From positions 1-28,458 of the IMG/VR virus record IMGVR_UViG_3300044846_003701: 28,458 nucleotides of DNA; one strand, 5' to 3'. Of the stretch, positions 1 to 7,773 are shown in pieces (position 1 is the stretch's first letter; each line of letters begins with the position of its first letter). The stretch is from a virus. Under the pieces are notes generated by a model, which did not search any database, was not told the origin of the DNA, and saw nothing but the letters and a program-made list of their open reading frames with translations. Both the position numbers and the translations under genes were made by a program.

Positions 1-60
1 AGGAAGTTTTGACATAACCTCCACGCAATCCCCATTTAATATTTTTCCTGTCTCTATCAT
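1..60 (-). CDS. DNA methyltransferase, N-terminal 20 codons (runs off window)
   Basis: An ATG at 60 (minus) opens a frame that leaves the window after 20 codons. The visible peptide contains ILNGDCVEVMSKLP, which matches the usual opening of amino-group DNA methyltransferases of the alpha/beta type (a GDC(L/V)EVMxxLP segment shortly before the DPPY motif). The catalytic motif itself lies outside the window, so the assignment rests on this short match. It begins 9 bp after the stop of another methylase gene and is probably the next gene of the same leftward operon. Confidence 0.66.
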   Translation of the reverse strand, partial: MIETGKILNGDCVEVMSKLP

Positions 61-69
61 TTTATAATT

Positions 70-861
70 TTAATAATTTTTCCACAAAGTTTCAACCTTT
101 GTTTTCTTTTTAAACGCACCATCAACAGTTTTAACTTCAAATTGAACTTTGGTGAATCCATTATCTGTTAACCTATCGTACAACTCACAGTCGTACCCAC
201 TTATTAGTATTTTTGCTTTTGATTTTATTACAACATCCAAAAATTTTTCGTGTTGTTCTGTTTCCATATCAACATTATATCTTGTATCGGTTCTTGTTGA
301 ATGGACGTATGGTGGGTCACAATAAAAAAATACATTTTCATTATCGTATTTTTCAATCAAACCAATACCATCCCTATTTAACATAATGACTTTTGACAAC
401 CTTTGGTGTAACTCTGGTAACCTGTCAATTGCAGAAAGAAAATCTGATGTGGATTTACTCATTTTTCTTCTAATAACCATATTCAAAGTAATCCCACCTA
501 TACCATTTCTTGATGTTCTATTAACGTAGAAAAAATAAAACGCCCTATCTAAAACTGAAAGTTCTTGTTTTAATTTTTCTTTATATTCTTTTCTTAAATC
601 TTCAGAAAAATGAACCAAGTCACATTTCATTTTGAATTCCTCAAACAAATCCTTATCGGATAATACTTTATATAATGAATAAACGTTTTGCTCCAAGTCA
701 TTATATATTTCAATTTCTGTTTCAGGTTTTTTTAAACCAACTGAAAATGAACCACCAAAAGGTTCAACATATGTGTTATATGTCCCTTCTTCAGGGAAAT
801 GTTTTATTATATTATTAAACATAGTTCCTTTCCCTCCAAAATATTTTATTGGTGTGTTCAT
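70..861 (-). CDS. Dam-family (D12 class) adenine-N6 DNA methyltransferase
   Basis: The 263-aa product should transfer a methyl group from S-adenosylmethionine to N6 of adenine in DNA. The SAM-binding motif is at the N terminus (KYFGGKGTM, residues 6-14), followed by VEPFGGSFS (32-40), and the catalytic DPPY is at 182-185. This order (motif I, target domain, motif IV) and the length of about 270 aa are typical of the D12/Dam class. The target sequence cannot be read from the protein; GATC is only the best-known case. The gene starts 5 bp after the rmlB-like stop and has no restriction enzyme next to it, so it is an orphan methylase. A second D12 enzyme at 10863-11702 differs clearly from this one. 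Confidence 0.93.
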   Translation of the reverse strand: MNTPIKYFGGKGTMFNNIIKHFPEEGTYNTYVEPFGGSFSVGLKKPETEIEIYNDLEQNVYSLYKVLSDKDLFEEFKMKCDLVHFSEDLRKEYKEKLKQELSVLDRAFYFFYVNRTSRNGIGGITLNMVIRRKMSKSTSDFLSAIDRLPELHQRLSKVIMLNRDGIGLIEKYDNENVFFYCDPPYVHSTRTDTRYNVDMETEQHEKFLDVVIKSKAKILISGYDCELYDRLTDNGFTKVQFEVKTVDGAFKKKTKVETLWKNY

Positions 862-866
862 TTGTT

Positions 867-1814
867 TTAATGTTGTTGTTCTTTTTCTTTTGAATATTGT
901 TTTTCCAAAAACTCATATAGGTTTAAAAATTTTGGTAACCCATCTTCTTTTTCCATGTAGTATGTTCTCATTTTAGAAGAATTTAAACCATATCTAACGT
1001 CATGACCTAATCTATCTTCAACGTGTTTAATTTTAACTTCTTTTTCTAAAAGATTTGAAATCTTTTTTACAATGTCAATGTTTGAGACTCTAAATCCGGT
1101 TCCAATGTTATATATTGTGTTTTTAACATTATCATCGAACATTAAATCACAGATGACTTTAACATTATCATACACGTACATCCATTCTCTAATTTGTTTA
1201 CCATCACCATACACAGGTATTTCAACATCATTTTGAATAGACTTAGCGATTTTTGGTAAAAATTTTTCTTCGTACTGATGTTCTCCGAAATTATTACAAG
1301 TTCTCGTAATTAAATAGGGTAAACCGTATGTTCTATTTGCAGACAAAACTAATAAATCAGAGGATGCTTTAGTTGCTGAGTAATAAGAACTTGTTTTTAT
1401 TTTTTCATTTTCATCGGCGGTGTGGTTCATTGAGAAATGTTCGTCCATATCACCGTATACCTCATCGGTAGATATATGTATGAATTTTTTAAGATTTTTA
1501 TTTTTTCTTGATATTTCAAGTAAATTAAAAGTTCCTTCTACATTTGATTTTATAAAAGGTAATCCATTTTTGATTGAGTTGTCTACATGAGACTCTGCTG
1601 CAAAATGAACAATATAATCATATTCACCTAACTCATCTTCCGTGACATCGCAAATGTCTTTATGTAAAAATGGTACATTATACTTCAAATTTTTTCGATT
1701 TCCAGCATATGTAAGTTTATCAACACAAAGCACCTCACACCCATAATTATCAATTACGTGATTTATAAACGCAGAACCTATAAATCCTAAACCTCCCGTT
1801 ACTACAATTCTCAT
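867..1814 (-). CDS. rmlB: dTDP-glucose 4,6-dehydratase-like SDR enzyme
   Basis: This 315-aa extended short-chain dehydrogenase has the NAD-binding glycine motif GGLGFIG (residues 7-13), a HFAAESHVDNS segment (70-80), the STDEVYGD motif (115-122) and the catalytic YSATK (Y145, K149). The adjacent Asp-Glu pair in STDEVYG is the acid/base pair of dTDP-glucose 4,6-dehydratase, which favours RmlB over a UDP-sugar epimerase. The family normally has about 340-360 residues, so this is a compact version. The enzyme would make dTDP-4-keto-6-deoxyglucose, a precursor of rhamnose and other deoxysugars. No other step of that pathway is in the window, so its purpose (host surface glycans, or sugars on virion or DNA) is open. 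Its start overlaps the stop of the DUF3310 gene by 4 bp (ATGA). Confidence 0.88.
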   Translation of the reverse strand: MRIVVTGGLGFIGSAFINHVIDNYGCEVLCVDKLTYAGNRKNLKYNVPFLHKDICDVTEDELGEYDYIVHFAAESHVDNSIKNGLPFIKSNVEGTFNLLEISRKNKNLKKFIHISTDEVYGDMDEHFSMNHTADENEKIKTSSYYSATKASSDLLVLSANRTYGLPYLITRTCNNFGEHQYEEKFLPKIAKSIQNDVEIPVYGDGKQIREWMYVYDNVKVICDLMFDDNVKNTIYNIGTGFRVSNIDIVKKISNLLEKEVKIKHVEDRLGHDVRYGLNSSKMRTYYMEKEDGLPKFLNLYEFLEKQYSKEKEQQH

Positions 1815-2038
1815 ATATTATTTTTTAAATTATTAATGTGATGTTCTAAATACCACAACGCCTTTTTAAGGTCTTGTAATTCTTTATCTTTTTCTTTTTT
1901 CCCGGCTCTTGAAATATACTTTACCGTATTTCCCAATGAAAACCCAAGATTCCAAGCATCTATTACTTTTATCGCCTCGTATGGGTTTGTTTCTCCACCA
2001 TAATGACTAGGGTGGTTAACTTGTTCTTTATTTTCCAT
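1811..2038 (-). CDS. DUF3310 small phage protein
   Basis: This 75-aa protein has the hallmark DUF3310 opening (VNHPSHY at residues 7-13), then a conserved helical part ending in KYISRAGKK and a DLKKALWYLEHHI helix. DUF3310 proteins are widespread in phages and are sometimes annotated as nucleotide kinases by transfer, but no kinase motif is visible here and no function is assigned. The gene lies 2 bp after the gene at 2041-2808 and overlaps rmlB by 4 bp, so it is translated as part of the operon. Confidence 0.85.
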   Translation of the reverse strand: MENKEQVNHPSHYGGETNPYEAIKVIDAWNLGFSLGNTVKYISRAGKKEKDKELQDLKKALWYLEHHINNLKNNI

Positions 2039-2040
2039 AT

Positions 2041-2808
2041 TTAAGAAACTATTTGTTCGTTTTTGAGTTCTATTTGTTTTCTGAAATTAATATAAGAAAT
2101 TAATTTTCTTTTGAAAATAGGAAGGAGTGTTTCGTCTATTGGGAATTCCCCTTTACTAACCATTTCAAACACTGGTAAACTTTTTTTACCTTTATTCCAA
2201 TTAGAATTTTGATTTATAATTTTAGTGATTGTTGCATTTTTTTCACCAGAATATATTAAATTGACAAGTGTTTTACTTTCAGGTGAGTTTTTGGTTGCTG
2301 GTTTTACTAAAAATTCCCAAACATAACAAACTTCATTATTTTTGGTATTAAAAAAGAAGTATCCAATGTCAGATAAAACTTCTTTTGCTCTTTTGTTTGG
2401 CTTCATAGTTACACTATCATAAACGATTGTCCATACTGACTTAGCGATATTGAAATACTCGTACATTCTTGGTGCTGAATATGTTAGGATTTTTGCAAAT
2501 TCTTGATATTCATCATTTGTCATTTCGGGAACGTCTCTGATTTTTAAATCTTTAACGAGTAATTCATCATCTACAGATGAGAACTTCTTATCGGTATATA
2601 TAATTTTTTTATCTTTGATTAGAGTTTGGACGTTTGCCAAATGTAACGATAATTCAATGAAACCAGGATATAATTCCATTTTGTCTAACTTATCTCCCAT
2701 CTTTTGGAAGTATGAAAGTAACTTGTATTCCTTGTGTTCTCTGTCAATTGGTTTTTCGAACATCCAATCGGTGTTCATCAAAAATTCTATTTTCTTTTTT
2801 CTTGCCAT
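2041..2808 (-). CDS. Uncharacterised 255-aa phage protein
   Basis: I do not recognise a function. The protein begins with a basic patch (MARKKKIEF) and is soluble and mixed alpha/beta in composition, with no membrane segment, signal peptide or nucleotide-binding motif. A Trp/aromatic-rich central part (about residues 120-175) and a Lys-rich C-terminal helix are the only notable features. It is the first gene of the leftward run 2808-1 and is followed after 2 bp by the DUF3310 gene. No host-type or TATTTAT promoter is obvious in the 39 bp upstream, so transcription could also read through from 2848-4341. Confidence 0.75.
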   Translation of the reverse strand: MARKKKIEFLMNTDWMFEKPIDREHKEYKLLSYFQKMGDKLDKMELYPGFIELSLHLANVQTLIKDKKIIYTDKKFSSVDDELLVKDLKIRDVPEMTNDEYQEFAKILTYSAPRMYEYFNIAKSVWTIVYDSVTMKPNKRAKEVLSDIGYFFFNTKNNEVCYVWEFLVKPATKNSPESKTLVNLIYSGEKNATITKIINQNSNWNKGKKSLPVFEMVSKGEFPIDETLLPIFKRKLISYINFRKQIELKNEQIVS

Positions 2809-2847
2809 TTGACATAATAATAACCAATTTGTTTTTTTCTGTAAAGA

Positions 2848-4341
2848 TTAATCAATCCTCATTACAATGTAATAATTATCATTAACTCTTATTTCATCAT
2901 ACGAACCATCATACCCATTAAGAGCATTTCCATAATCGTCACTATTTATCAAATCTTCTAATAAAGAATCTTTATCCATATATTCAAAATAATCTAATCC
3001 CAACTCATCTAAAAAGTCCGTTGGGTTTCTTCTTATATCATTAAGTCTATCCTCAATTAATTCTTCAATTTCATCTTCATTATACTCACCATCTGGATCA
3101 TTTTTGATACTTTCTATTTCGTATTCAATATCACTTATTCTACTTTCACGGTCATCTTCGTGTTCTTGGGTGTCCTCATCCTCATATATTTGGTGTGGTG
3201 ATACTACTTGCCCATTTTTATATAAAACCCAATTACCTCTATGTGAGCCAGTACTAGTATTTCTATACTGAAACCTATTACCTTCTACGTCTTCAAAATC
3301 AAATACATCACCTTCCTCTCTTGTTGCTTCAGAAATTGGGGCTCTCACTCCTTCATTTTCATATACCCACTTTTCCATTTCAAGTAACCATATTTCTTCT
3401 TCTTGGTTTGAACTTAAATTTCTTGTGACATTATAGTTACTCGGATCTTCCTCATACCATTCTCTTATTACATATTCAAACTCGTCAGCAACAGTATCAC
3501 CATCTATATGGTTTGATGCGGTATCTCTATTTATATAATGCTCAGGACTATCAACCCATTCTTGAAAATAGTCTCTCATTGATTTATCGGCTTGGTATTC
3601 TGTTCCAACGGCAATTTCAAATCCTTCACTCAAAGACATGAATCTATGTAAGTAATAGTGATTACCTTCAGGATATAAATCATAAACGTCTGTAGTGTTT
3701 TTCAACTCATCAAGTCTTTCTTCGAGTTCGTCATATTCACTACTCATTTCATCATATAATTCCTCATCCTCTTCTGCTTCCATTCTATCTTTGATTTCTT
3801 CCATTCTTCTTTCTAACTCTTGATATTCTTCTTCCTCTTCTTCTGTTCTCGCTTTTAATAACCCTAGTCCAACCGCGTAATCAAATGCCGCATTTGCCAT
3901 TTCACCTTCCTCATCTGTATTACTTAAATCCCATTCTTTGTCTTCTCTTCTTTGTTCGTTTTCCGCAATTCTTTTTTGTTGTCTGATTTGTAATTCTTTT
4001 TGATGTAAAGGTGTGTTCCAATATGTAAATCTTCCCGTATAATTTAAATTTTTAATATCTCTAATACTTGTTCCTTGAACATTAACATTACCATCAACTT
4101 TTACATCTCCTAAACTAATAATTTTTTTATTTCCACTTAAATCTAAATTACCTTTTATGATTAATTTTTTTCCTCTGAATTTAGGTAATTGTGGTATAGC
4201 ATGTGCCATGTTACCAACCTGTTTCAAAAGTGCATAATATTCATCAGGCGTAATATAAACTTCATCCACACCCTCTTCTTCTTTAATAATATTGTTTACC
4301 AATCTTTTAAACTGGTCTTCAGAAACTACTAATTTTCTCAT
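2848..4341 (-). CDS. Very acidic 497-aa putative internal virion protein with capsid-targeting-like N terminus
   Basis: The N terminus (MRKLVVSEDQFKRLV...IIKE) forms a short amphipathic helix ending in I-K-E at about residues 19-21, like the T4 head-targeting peptides cut after [I/L]-x-E. Residues about 55-105 look like a short beta-solenoid or LRR-like stretch (LIIKGNLDLSG, DVKVDGNVNVQG). Two Glu-rich coiled-coil parts follow (about 155-215 and near 395-440). The C-terminal third is full of Asp and Glu and ends with NDNYYIVMRID. No enzyme motif is visible. The gene stands alone with a GATATTTATTTATTA element right before the start codon. An internal head protein is an inference from the N terminus; a DNA-mimic role is also possible because of the acidity. 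Confidence 0.72.
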   Translation of the reverse strand: MRKLVVSEDQFKRLVNNIIKEEEGVDEVYITPDEYYALLKQVGNMAHAIPQLPKFRGKKLIIKGNLDLSGNKKIISLGDVKVDGNVNVQGTSIRDIKNLNYTGRFTYWNTPLHQKELQIRQQKRIAENEQRREDKEWDLSNTDEEGEMANAAFDYAVGLGLLKARTEEEEEEYQELERRMEEIKDRMEAEEDEELYDEMSSEYDELEERLDELKNTTDVYDLYPEGNHYYLHRFMSLSEGFEIAVGTEYQADKSMRDYFQEWVDSPEHYINRDTASNHIDGDTVADEFEYVIREWYEEDPSNYNVTRNLSSNQEEEIWLLEMEKWVYENEGVRAPISEATREEGDVFDFEDVEGNRFQYRNTSTGSHRGNWVLYKNGQVVSPHQIYEDEDTQEHEDDRESRISDIEYEIESIKNDPDGEYNEDEIEELIEDRLNDIRRNPTDFLDELGLDYFEYMDKDSLLEDLINSDDYGNALNGYDGSYDEIRVNDNYYIVMRID

Positions 4342-4343
4342 AC

Positions 4344-4358
4344 TAATAAATAAATATC
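4344..4358 (-). promoter_or_regulatory. Candidate late-promoter motif (GATATTTAT) before the 2848-4341 gene
   Basis: The minus strand reads GATATTTATTTATTA, directly followed by GT and the ATG at 4341. The core TATTTAT ends 8 nt before the start codon. The same core precedes many other genes in the window. Role as a promoter is inferred. Confidence 0.45.
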
Positions 4359-4386
4359 AAATGATTTACAAATATAATTCTATTGT

Positions 4387-4395
4387 GATATTTAT
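4387..4395 (+). promoter_or_regulatory. Candidate late-promoter motif GATATTTAT before the 47-aa gene
   Basis: GATATTTAT lies 31 nt before the ATG at 4427 in the 85-bp divergent gap between genes on opposite strands. It matches the motifs at 4344-4358, 10831-10839 and 21129-21137 exactly over nine bases. Confidence 0.45.
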
Positions 4396-4426
4396 ATAAA
4401 TAAATAAACTACAAAAAACAAATACT

Positions 4427-4570
4427 ATGGGTTGTGGTTGTAAAAATAAAGGAAATCAACAGGCTAGCGCCCCTCAACAGGTACCTAGACCTCAACAAGA
4501 GACGGTTAAGAACCAATCTGTTCAAGAATCTGTTAAAAAAATTGTTGAGAAATATTATAATAAAAAATAA
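4427..4570 (+). CDS. 47-aa Cys/Gln-rich small phage protein (MGCGCK start)
   Basis: An ATG at 4427 opens a 47-codon frame ending at TAA 4568-4570, flanked by a GATATTTAT motif upstream and a strong terminator downstream, which makes a complete small transcription unit. The peptide starts MGCGCKNKG, continues with a Gln/Pro-rich linker (QQASAPQQVPRPQQE) and ends with a basic helix (VKKIVEKYYNKK). There is no hydrophobic signal, so the Cys residues are not a lipobox; a metal site or disulfide is possible. Similar MGCGCK-type peptides occur in phages without known function. Confidence comes from the tidy unit and codon use rather than from homology. Confidence 0.65.
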   Translation: MGCGCKNKGNQQASAPQQVPRPQQETVKNQSVQESVKKIVEKYYNKK

Positions 4571-4593
4571 TTTCCTTTGGCCAAAGAAAAATT

Positions 4594-4619
4594 AAAGGTG
4601 GAATTTTCCACCTTTTTTT
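4594..4619 (+). terminator. Intrinsic terminator after the 47-aa gene
   Basis: A 9-bp perfect stem (AAAGGTGGA / TCCACCTTT) with a 4-nt loop is followed by a run of seven T. An A-rich tract before the stem may let it work in both directions. It separates 4427-4570 from the gene starting at 4632. Confidence 0.85.
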
Positions 4620-4620
4620 A

Positions 4621-4627
4621 TATTTAT
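4621..4627 (+). promoter_or_regulatory. TATTTAT motif abutting the start of the 4632 gene
   Basis: TATTTAT ends 4 nt before the ATG at 4632. The stretch TTTATTAGTATG from here into the start codon is identical to that at the start of the 2848-4341 gene. If it is a -10 element, the mRNA would have almost no leader. Confidence 0.4.
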
Positions 4628-4631
4628 TAGT

Positions 4632-5726
4632 ATGACTATTAATAATTTTATAGAATGGTTTCACCAAGACAGATTTAAGGAACGAATAAAACCAGTTTTT
4701 AATACAGTTCAGAACTTTCTTAAAGTAGTAAAATCAAAAGGTAGAGAATCTCAAATTGATATCGGTTATATTCCAATTGAAGAACTTGATGAAGAATTAT
4801 TTGATTATTTGGGTAAAAACGGGTTTTTAGAAAATGTTGTCTATAAAGATTTACCTGATGAATTTAGAAACCTATATCTTCTTTGGTGGACAGAGAACAA
4901 ACCAGAGGAATCCTATCAATATATTTGTGATAATATTTTAACAGATGTGACAAAAAGTGGTAATGACTACTGGATGTATTTGAGTAGTAGGGAAGATTTA
5001 GATGTATTATTTTATGATAGCACCCGTGGCACAAGTGCTCGTGATGTTGCAAGACGAGTATTAAGTGATGATTGGTTTGACTGGTTTGATGATACTACTT
5101 ACGACATCTATGAAGATGTAATTGAGGACTTGGATGAGTCAAATACCGTTAGGTTAGCTGAATACATCTTAAGGGCAATTGGCAATCAAGATTTAAACTC
5201 GGAGGACTATAGTTCTGATTTCTTTCACGAATTAGCTGAAGTTCAGGCAAGGGAAGGATTTTTTCAAATAACAAGTGAGGATGTTTATAGTTTAATAAAA
5301 GATAAAGAAGCTATGAACGAATTACTTAATGATGAACTAAATGATTTGAAATACGAATTAAGGGGTATTCATTATAACTCATATAATTCCGCTTTTGGGG
5401 ATGAATTATATGATTTAGTTATGGATGGTTTAAGTGAATTTTTTTCATCAAACTTTGATGAACGTCAGGTTAAGGTTGGTGACAAGGTAAAATACCACAC
5501 CTATATAAGAATTAGAGATTTTAAAAATGTTGTTAGGGAATTTCTTTCTGAAACCAAAATTCCATCATACTATGATGTTTTAGAATACTGGGGTAGTTAT
5601 GAGGGGGTTTTAAAGGAATTAATGGATAGGGGTGTTTATGAAAAAATTAATTTTAGAATCCCTGATTATCCTGACTACGAAAAAGTTAGAGAATATGTTA
5701 ATGACGGTTTCAGAGACAATATTTAA
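4632..5726 (+). CDS. Uncharacterised acidic 364-aa protein
   Basis: I do not recognise a family. The protein is strongly acidic with many aromatic residues, for example SDDWFDWFDDTTYD followed by an Asp/Glu-rich helix (about residues 143-170), and looks mostly helical. There is no signal peptide, membrane segment or catalytic motif. The first 40 residues are basic and amphipathic. The start at 4632 is fixed by the terminator ending at 4619 and the TATTTATTAG element directly before the ATG. Its acidity resembles that of the 2848-4341 product, though I see no clear shared domain. Possible roles are an internal head protein or a DNA mimic; both are speculative. Confidence 0.7.
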   Translation: MTINNFIEWFHQDRFKERIKPVFNTVQNFLKVVKSKGRESQIDIGYIPIEELDEELFDYLGKNGFLENVVYKDLPDEFRNLYLLWWTENKPEESYQYICDNILTDVTKSGNDYWMYLSSREDLDVLFYDSTRGTSARDVARRVLSDDWFDWFDDTTYDIYEDVIEDLDESNTVRLAEYILRAIGNQDLNSEDYSSDFFHELAEVQAREGFFQITSEDVYSLIKDKEAMNELLNDELNDLKYELRGIHYNSYNSAFGDELYDLVMDGLSEFFSSNFDERQVKVGDKVKYHTYIRIRDFKNVVREFLSETKIPSYYDVLEYWGSYEGVLKELMDRGVYEKINFRIPDYPDYEKVREYVNDGFRDNI

Positions 5727-5742
5727 CAACACACACATTAAC

Positions 5743-5749
5743 TATTTAT
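5743..5749 (+). promoter_or_regulatory. TATTTAT motif upstream of the 5791 gene
   Basis: TATTTAT lies 41 nt before the ATG at 5791, in the 64-bp gap after the 4632-5726 gene. It is farther from the start codon than most copies and could be chance in this AT-rich gap. Confidence 0.28.
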
Positions 5750-5790
5750 TTATCAAATTAAAAATCATATTCATTATAAAAAATTGATAT

Positions 5791-6486
5791 ATGAGAAAAT
5801 TAGATAAAAATTCAAGAAGAGGTGTTGTAAACCTATTTGCCGATTTTATTTTATCAAAAATTGATAAGAAAGAAAAATCAATTATCCAAGTTACAGATTT
5901 TGAGAAGTTTTTTGTAATAAGGGGAATCACAACGAGTAAAGAAATTTTGGATACTCAAGTAATTAAGTTTGAATTCTGTGAAAAATTTAAAGAGGAAATA
6001 GAATTATCTGAAATATCTTACATGAATATTATAGATATTATTGATTATAATAAATCATTAAAAAATGACGATAATGTTCAGTTTGAAATATCTAAAAATA
6101 TTTATAAGGATGTAACTAATAATAATTTAGACGTATCAATATCCTCTGAGTTTCCTTACGGTTATAGTTTAGAATATAATCGATTGAAGTACTATTACTC
6201 ACATTATATTTTTAATCATATGTATTCTCTTTTGGGTGTAGATAATGTTTCTTTTACATATAGTACAGAAAAAAATGAAGAAGACGAATTTATGATTGAT
6301 ATTAATTGTAACTCAAGAATTGTGAAGGAAAAGATACTATCTTTGATATTAGATGTTTTTGATTTTGATTTAGAGTCTTTTAGTAAAAAAATACATGATT
6401 ATAATTTAATTGATGATATAATACATCAAGATAAAATAAAACCTTATTTAGTTCAAGATTTATTAAAACACGTAATCATTATTTAA
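5791..6486 (+). CDS. Uncharacterised 231-aa protein
   Basis: No recognisable family. The protein is soluble, rich in Ile, Asp, Lys and Tyr, with a basic first 20 residues (MRKLDKNSRRG) and alternating helix and strand character. No nucleotide-binding, metal or membrane motif is visible. It is the last gene of the rightward set 4632-6486, and a strong hairpin begins 4 bp after its stop. The low G+C content and codon use match its neighbours. Confidence 0.68.
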   Translation: MRKLDKNSRRGVVNLFADFILSKIDKKEKSIIQVTDFEKFFVIRGITTSKEILDTQVIKFEFCEKFKEEIELSEISYMNIIDIIDYNKSLKNDDNVQFEISKNIYKDVTNNNLDVSISSEFPYGYSLEYNRLKYYYSHYIFNHMYSLLGVDNVSFTYSTEKNEEDEFMIDINCNSRIVKEKILSLILDVFDFDLESFSKKIHDYNLIDDIIHQDKIKPYLVQDLLKHVIII

Positions 6487-6489
6487 AAT

Positions 6490-6517
6490 AAAACCCCATT
6501 TTTAAATGGGGTTTTTT
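6490..6517. terminator. Bidirectional terminator between convergent genes
   Basis: A perfect 12-bp inverted repeat (AAAACCCCATTT / AAATGGGGTTTT) with a 2-nt centre ends in a T run on the plus strand and an A/T-rich tract on the minus strand. It separates the converging 5791-6486 and 6502-6804 genes. The last codons and the stop of the minus-strand gene lie inside the stem. Confidence 0.88.
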
Positions 6518-6804
6518 GTGTTGTCAAAAAATTCTTTTATTATACTTACACCCTCTTCTAGCTCGTCAAAATCTCTTTCAGGGGCATATAATTGTGTTTC
6601 AGGAGACTCGCTCTCAGGATTTTCAATTGTCATAAAAGCGGGTACATATTCATTGCCAGTTATCTCAGAAAAAATTTGATACTCTTGTTCATGCTCATGA
6701 ATATCTCTTTCAAAAAACTCTATATTTTCATTAACTAACATTTCCTTTAAGTCCTGACAATAAGGACAGGTTTTCATAGTAAATAAAACAACAATCTTAT
6801 CCAT
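6502..6804 (-). CDS. Glutaredoxin-like protein
   Basis: This 100-aa protein has a thioredoxin fold with the glutaredoxin active site CPYC (C13, C16) after a beta strand (VVLFTMKT), and the expected cis-proline in the segment EYVPAF (P55). It has an insertion rich in Glu, Ser and Pro (about residues 60-72) before the last helix. It would reduce disulfides using glutathione or a host reductase, for instance to supply electrons to ribonucleotide reductase, which is a common role in T4-like phages. Its start overlaps the thioredoxin gene by 8 bp. The C-terminal residues are encoded by the terminator stem. Confidence 0.88.
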   Translation of the reverse strand: MDKIVVLFTMKTCPYCQDLKEMLVNENIEFFERDIHEHEQEYQIFSEITGNEYVPAFMTIENPESESPETQLYAPERDFDELEEGVSIIKEFFDNTKNPI

Positions 6805-7111
6805 TTATCAATTCTTTTAACATATCGTTTATTTGGGCTTCTGACAAAACTCCAACTCTAGTATCGACAATTTCTCTATTATTGAAAACCTTAATTGTTG
6901 GGATGCTTCTTATACCCATTGACATAGCAATTTCTTTATTCATGTCAACATTCATTGTATACATTTCAACCTCAGATTTATTCTCGTTGGCAACCTTTTC
7001 AAATTTTGGTTTCATCATTTTACATGGTCCACACCATTCAGCCCAAAACTCAACCATAACTTGTTTACCGTCATTTATTTTTTTTTGTAATTCTACACTA
7101 TTGATTTCCAT
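6797..7111 (-). CDS. trxA: Thioredoxin
   Basis: This 104-aa protein is a full-length thioredoxin. The active site WCGPCK spans residues 26-31, preceded by the core strand VMVEFWAE, and the cis-proline follows in IRSIPTIKVF (P71). It should be a cytoplasmic dithiol reductant, probably for nucleotide metabolism or, as with T7 polymerase, as a processivity partner, though no such partner is in the window. It overlaps the gene at 7098-7367 by 14 bp and the glutaredoxin gene by 8 bp, so the three are probably co-translated. Confidence 0.95.
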   Translation of the reverse strand: MEINSVELQKKINDGKQVMVEFWAEWCGPCKMMKPKFEKVANENKSEVEMYTMNVDMNKEIAMSMGIRSIPTIKVFNNREIVDTRVGVLSEAQINDMLKELING

Positions 7112-7367
7112 AATTTGTTTTTATTAACTCTTTTATTCTATCATCCATTTTATAAGTATTTTCGTAATAGTTTGATTTCTTTCCATTATTTCGTTCTCTA
7201 TCGTAATATCCAACATCGTAAGCCCTATTGATTGTGTGTTTTTCTGTACTTTCTAAATCAACTAATTTGTTTTTTAATTCAAGAATAAACCCATTAATAT
7301 TATTCTCAAAGTCTACATCAGTTTTAGATTCTAACCAACTAGTAAGTTCTTGACGAAATGTTTTCAT
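7098..7367 (-). CDS. Uncharacterised 89-aa protein, first gene of the redox operon
   Basis: No function is recognised. The protein looks helical, with a Trp-containing amphipathic N-terminal helix (MKTFRQELTSWLE) and a Tyr/Arg/Asn-rich central part (AYDVGYYDRERNNGKK). It has no Cys, so it is not a redox protein itself. It leads the operon with thioredoxin and glutaredoxin and overlaps trxA by 14 bp. A TATTTAT element lies one base before its ATG. Confidence 0.68.
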   Translation of the reverse strand: MKTFRQELTSWLESKTDVDFENNINGFILELKNKLVDLESTEKHTINRAYDVGYYDRERNNGKKSNYYENTYKMDDRIKELIKTNYGNQ

Positions 7368-7368
7368 A

Positions 7369-7375
7369 ATAAATA
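7369..7375 (-). promoter_or_regulatory. TATTTAT motif directly before the 7098-7367 gene
   Basis: The minus strand reads CTACTATTTATTATG, so the motif ends 1 nt before the start codon. If it acts as a -10 element, transcription would start inside the coding region; an alternative reading is a translation-initiation signal. Confidence 0.32.
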
Positions 7376-7405
7376 GTAGTTTATTTTATATTAAAATTAA
7401 TAGTT

Positions 7406-7738
7406 TTATTTCATTTTTATTAAATTCTTAATTAAGAATTCTACCTCATCCAAATTTTCAATTTCATAATAAACTTTTAACTGAAATGTTGCTTCCATAG
7501 TATTCGCTTTGGACAAGTACAAATAAATATTTGATTTATGTTTAAATATACCTTCTAAATGAACAAAAGATCCACTTATCTCCACGCTATCTAAGTATTC
7601 TACATTGTAATTTTTTGTAAATAACAAATCCGGAGTAATTGGGATATAACTTGATACTTTCAACTCACAAAAAACTTTTCCGTATTTTTGAGTAAGTGAG
7701 TTTTTGAATTCTCTATCTATTTTAAAAAGTGTTGACAT
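7406..7738 (-). CDS. Uncharacterised 110-aa protein
   Basis: No family is recognised. The sequence suggests a small beta-rich domain (strands CELKVSSY, VEISGSFVHLEGIF, NIYLYLSKA, TFQLKVYYEIE) with a C-terminal Lys-rich helix. There is no membrane segment or catalytic motif. Its start lies about 10 bp after a GGGGGA/TCCCCC hairpin that follows the DUF932 gene, so it may be expressed by read-through of that hairpin. Confidence 0.62.
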   Translation of the reverse strand: MSTLFKIDREFKNSLTQKYGKVFCELKVSSYIPITPDLLFTKNYNVEYLDSVEISGSFVHLEGIFKHKSNIYLYLSKANTMEATFQLKVYYEIENLDEVEFLIKNLIKMK

Positions 7739-7747
7739 AACAATAAA

Positions 7748-7773
7748 GGGGGATATTACTCCCCCGTTTTTTT
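7748..7773. terminator. Hairpin with T run after the DUF932 gene
   Basis: GGGGGA / TCCCCC forms a 6-bp G+C-rich stem with a 6-nt loop. The T run (seven T) follows on the plus strand, where it would stop transcription entering the DUF932 gene from the left. On the minus strand, the direction of the neighbouring genes, the stem is followed only by TTTATTG, so termination there may be partial. Confidence 0.6.

Noticed and set aside
4574-4585. Palindrome CTTTGGCCAAAG before the terminator
   Set aside because: Short and without a T run; probably part of the terminator region and not a separate element.
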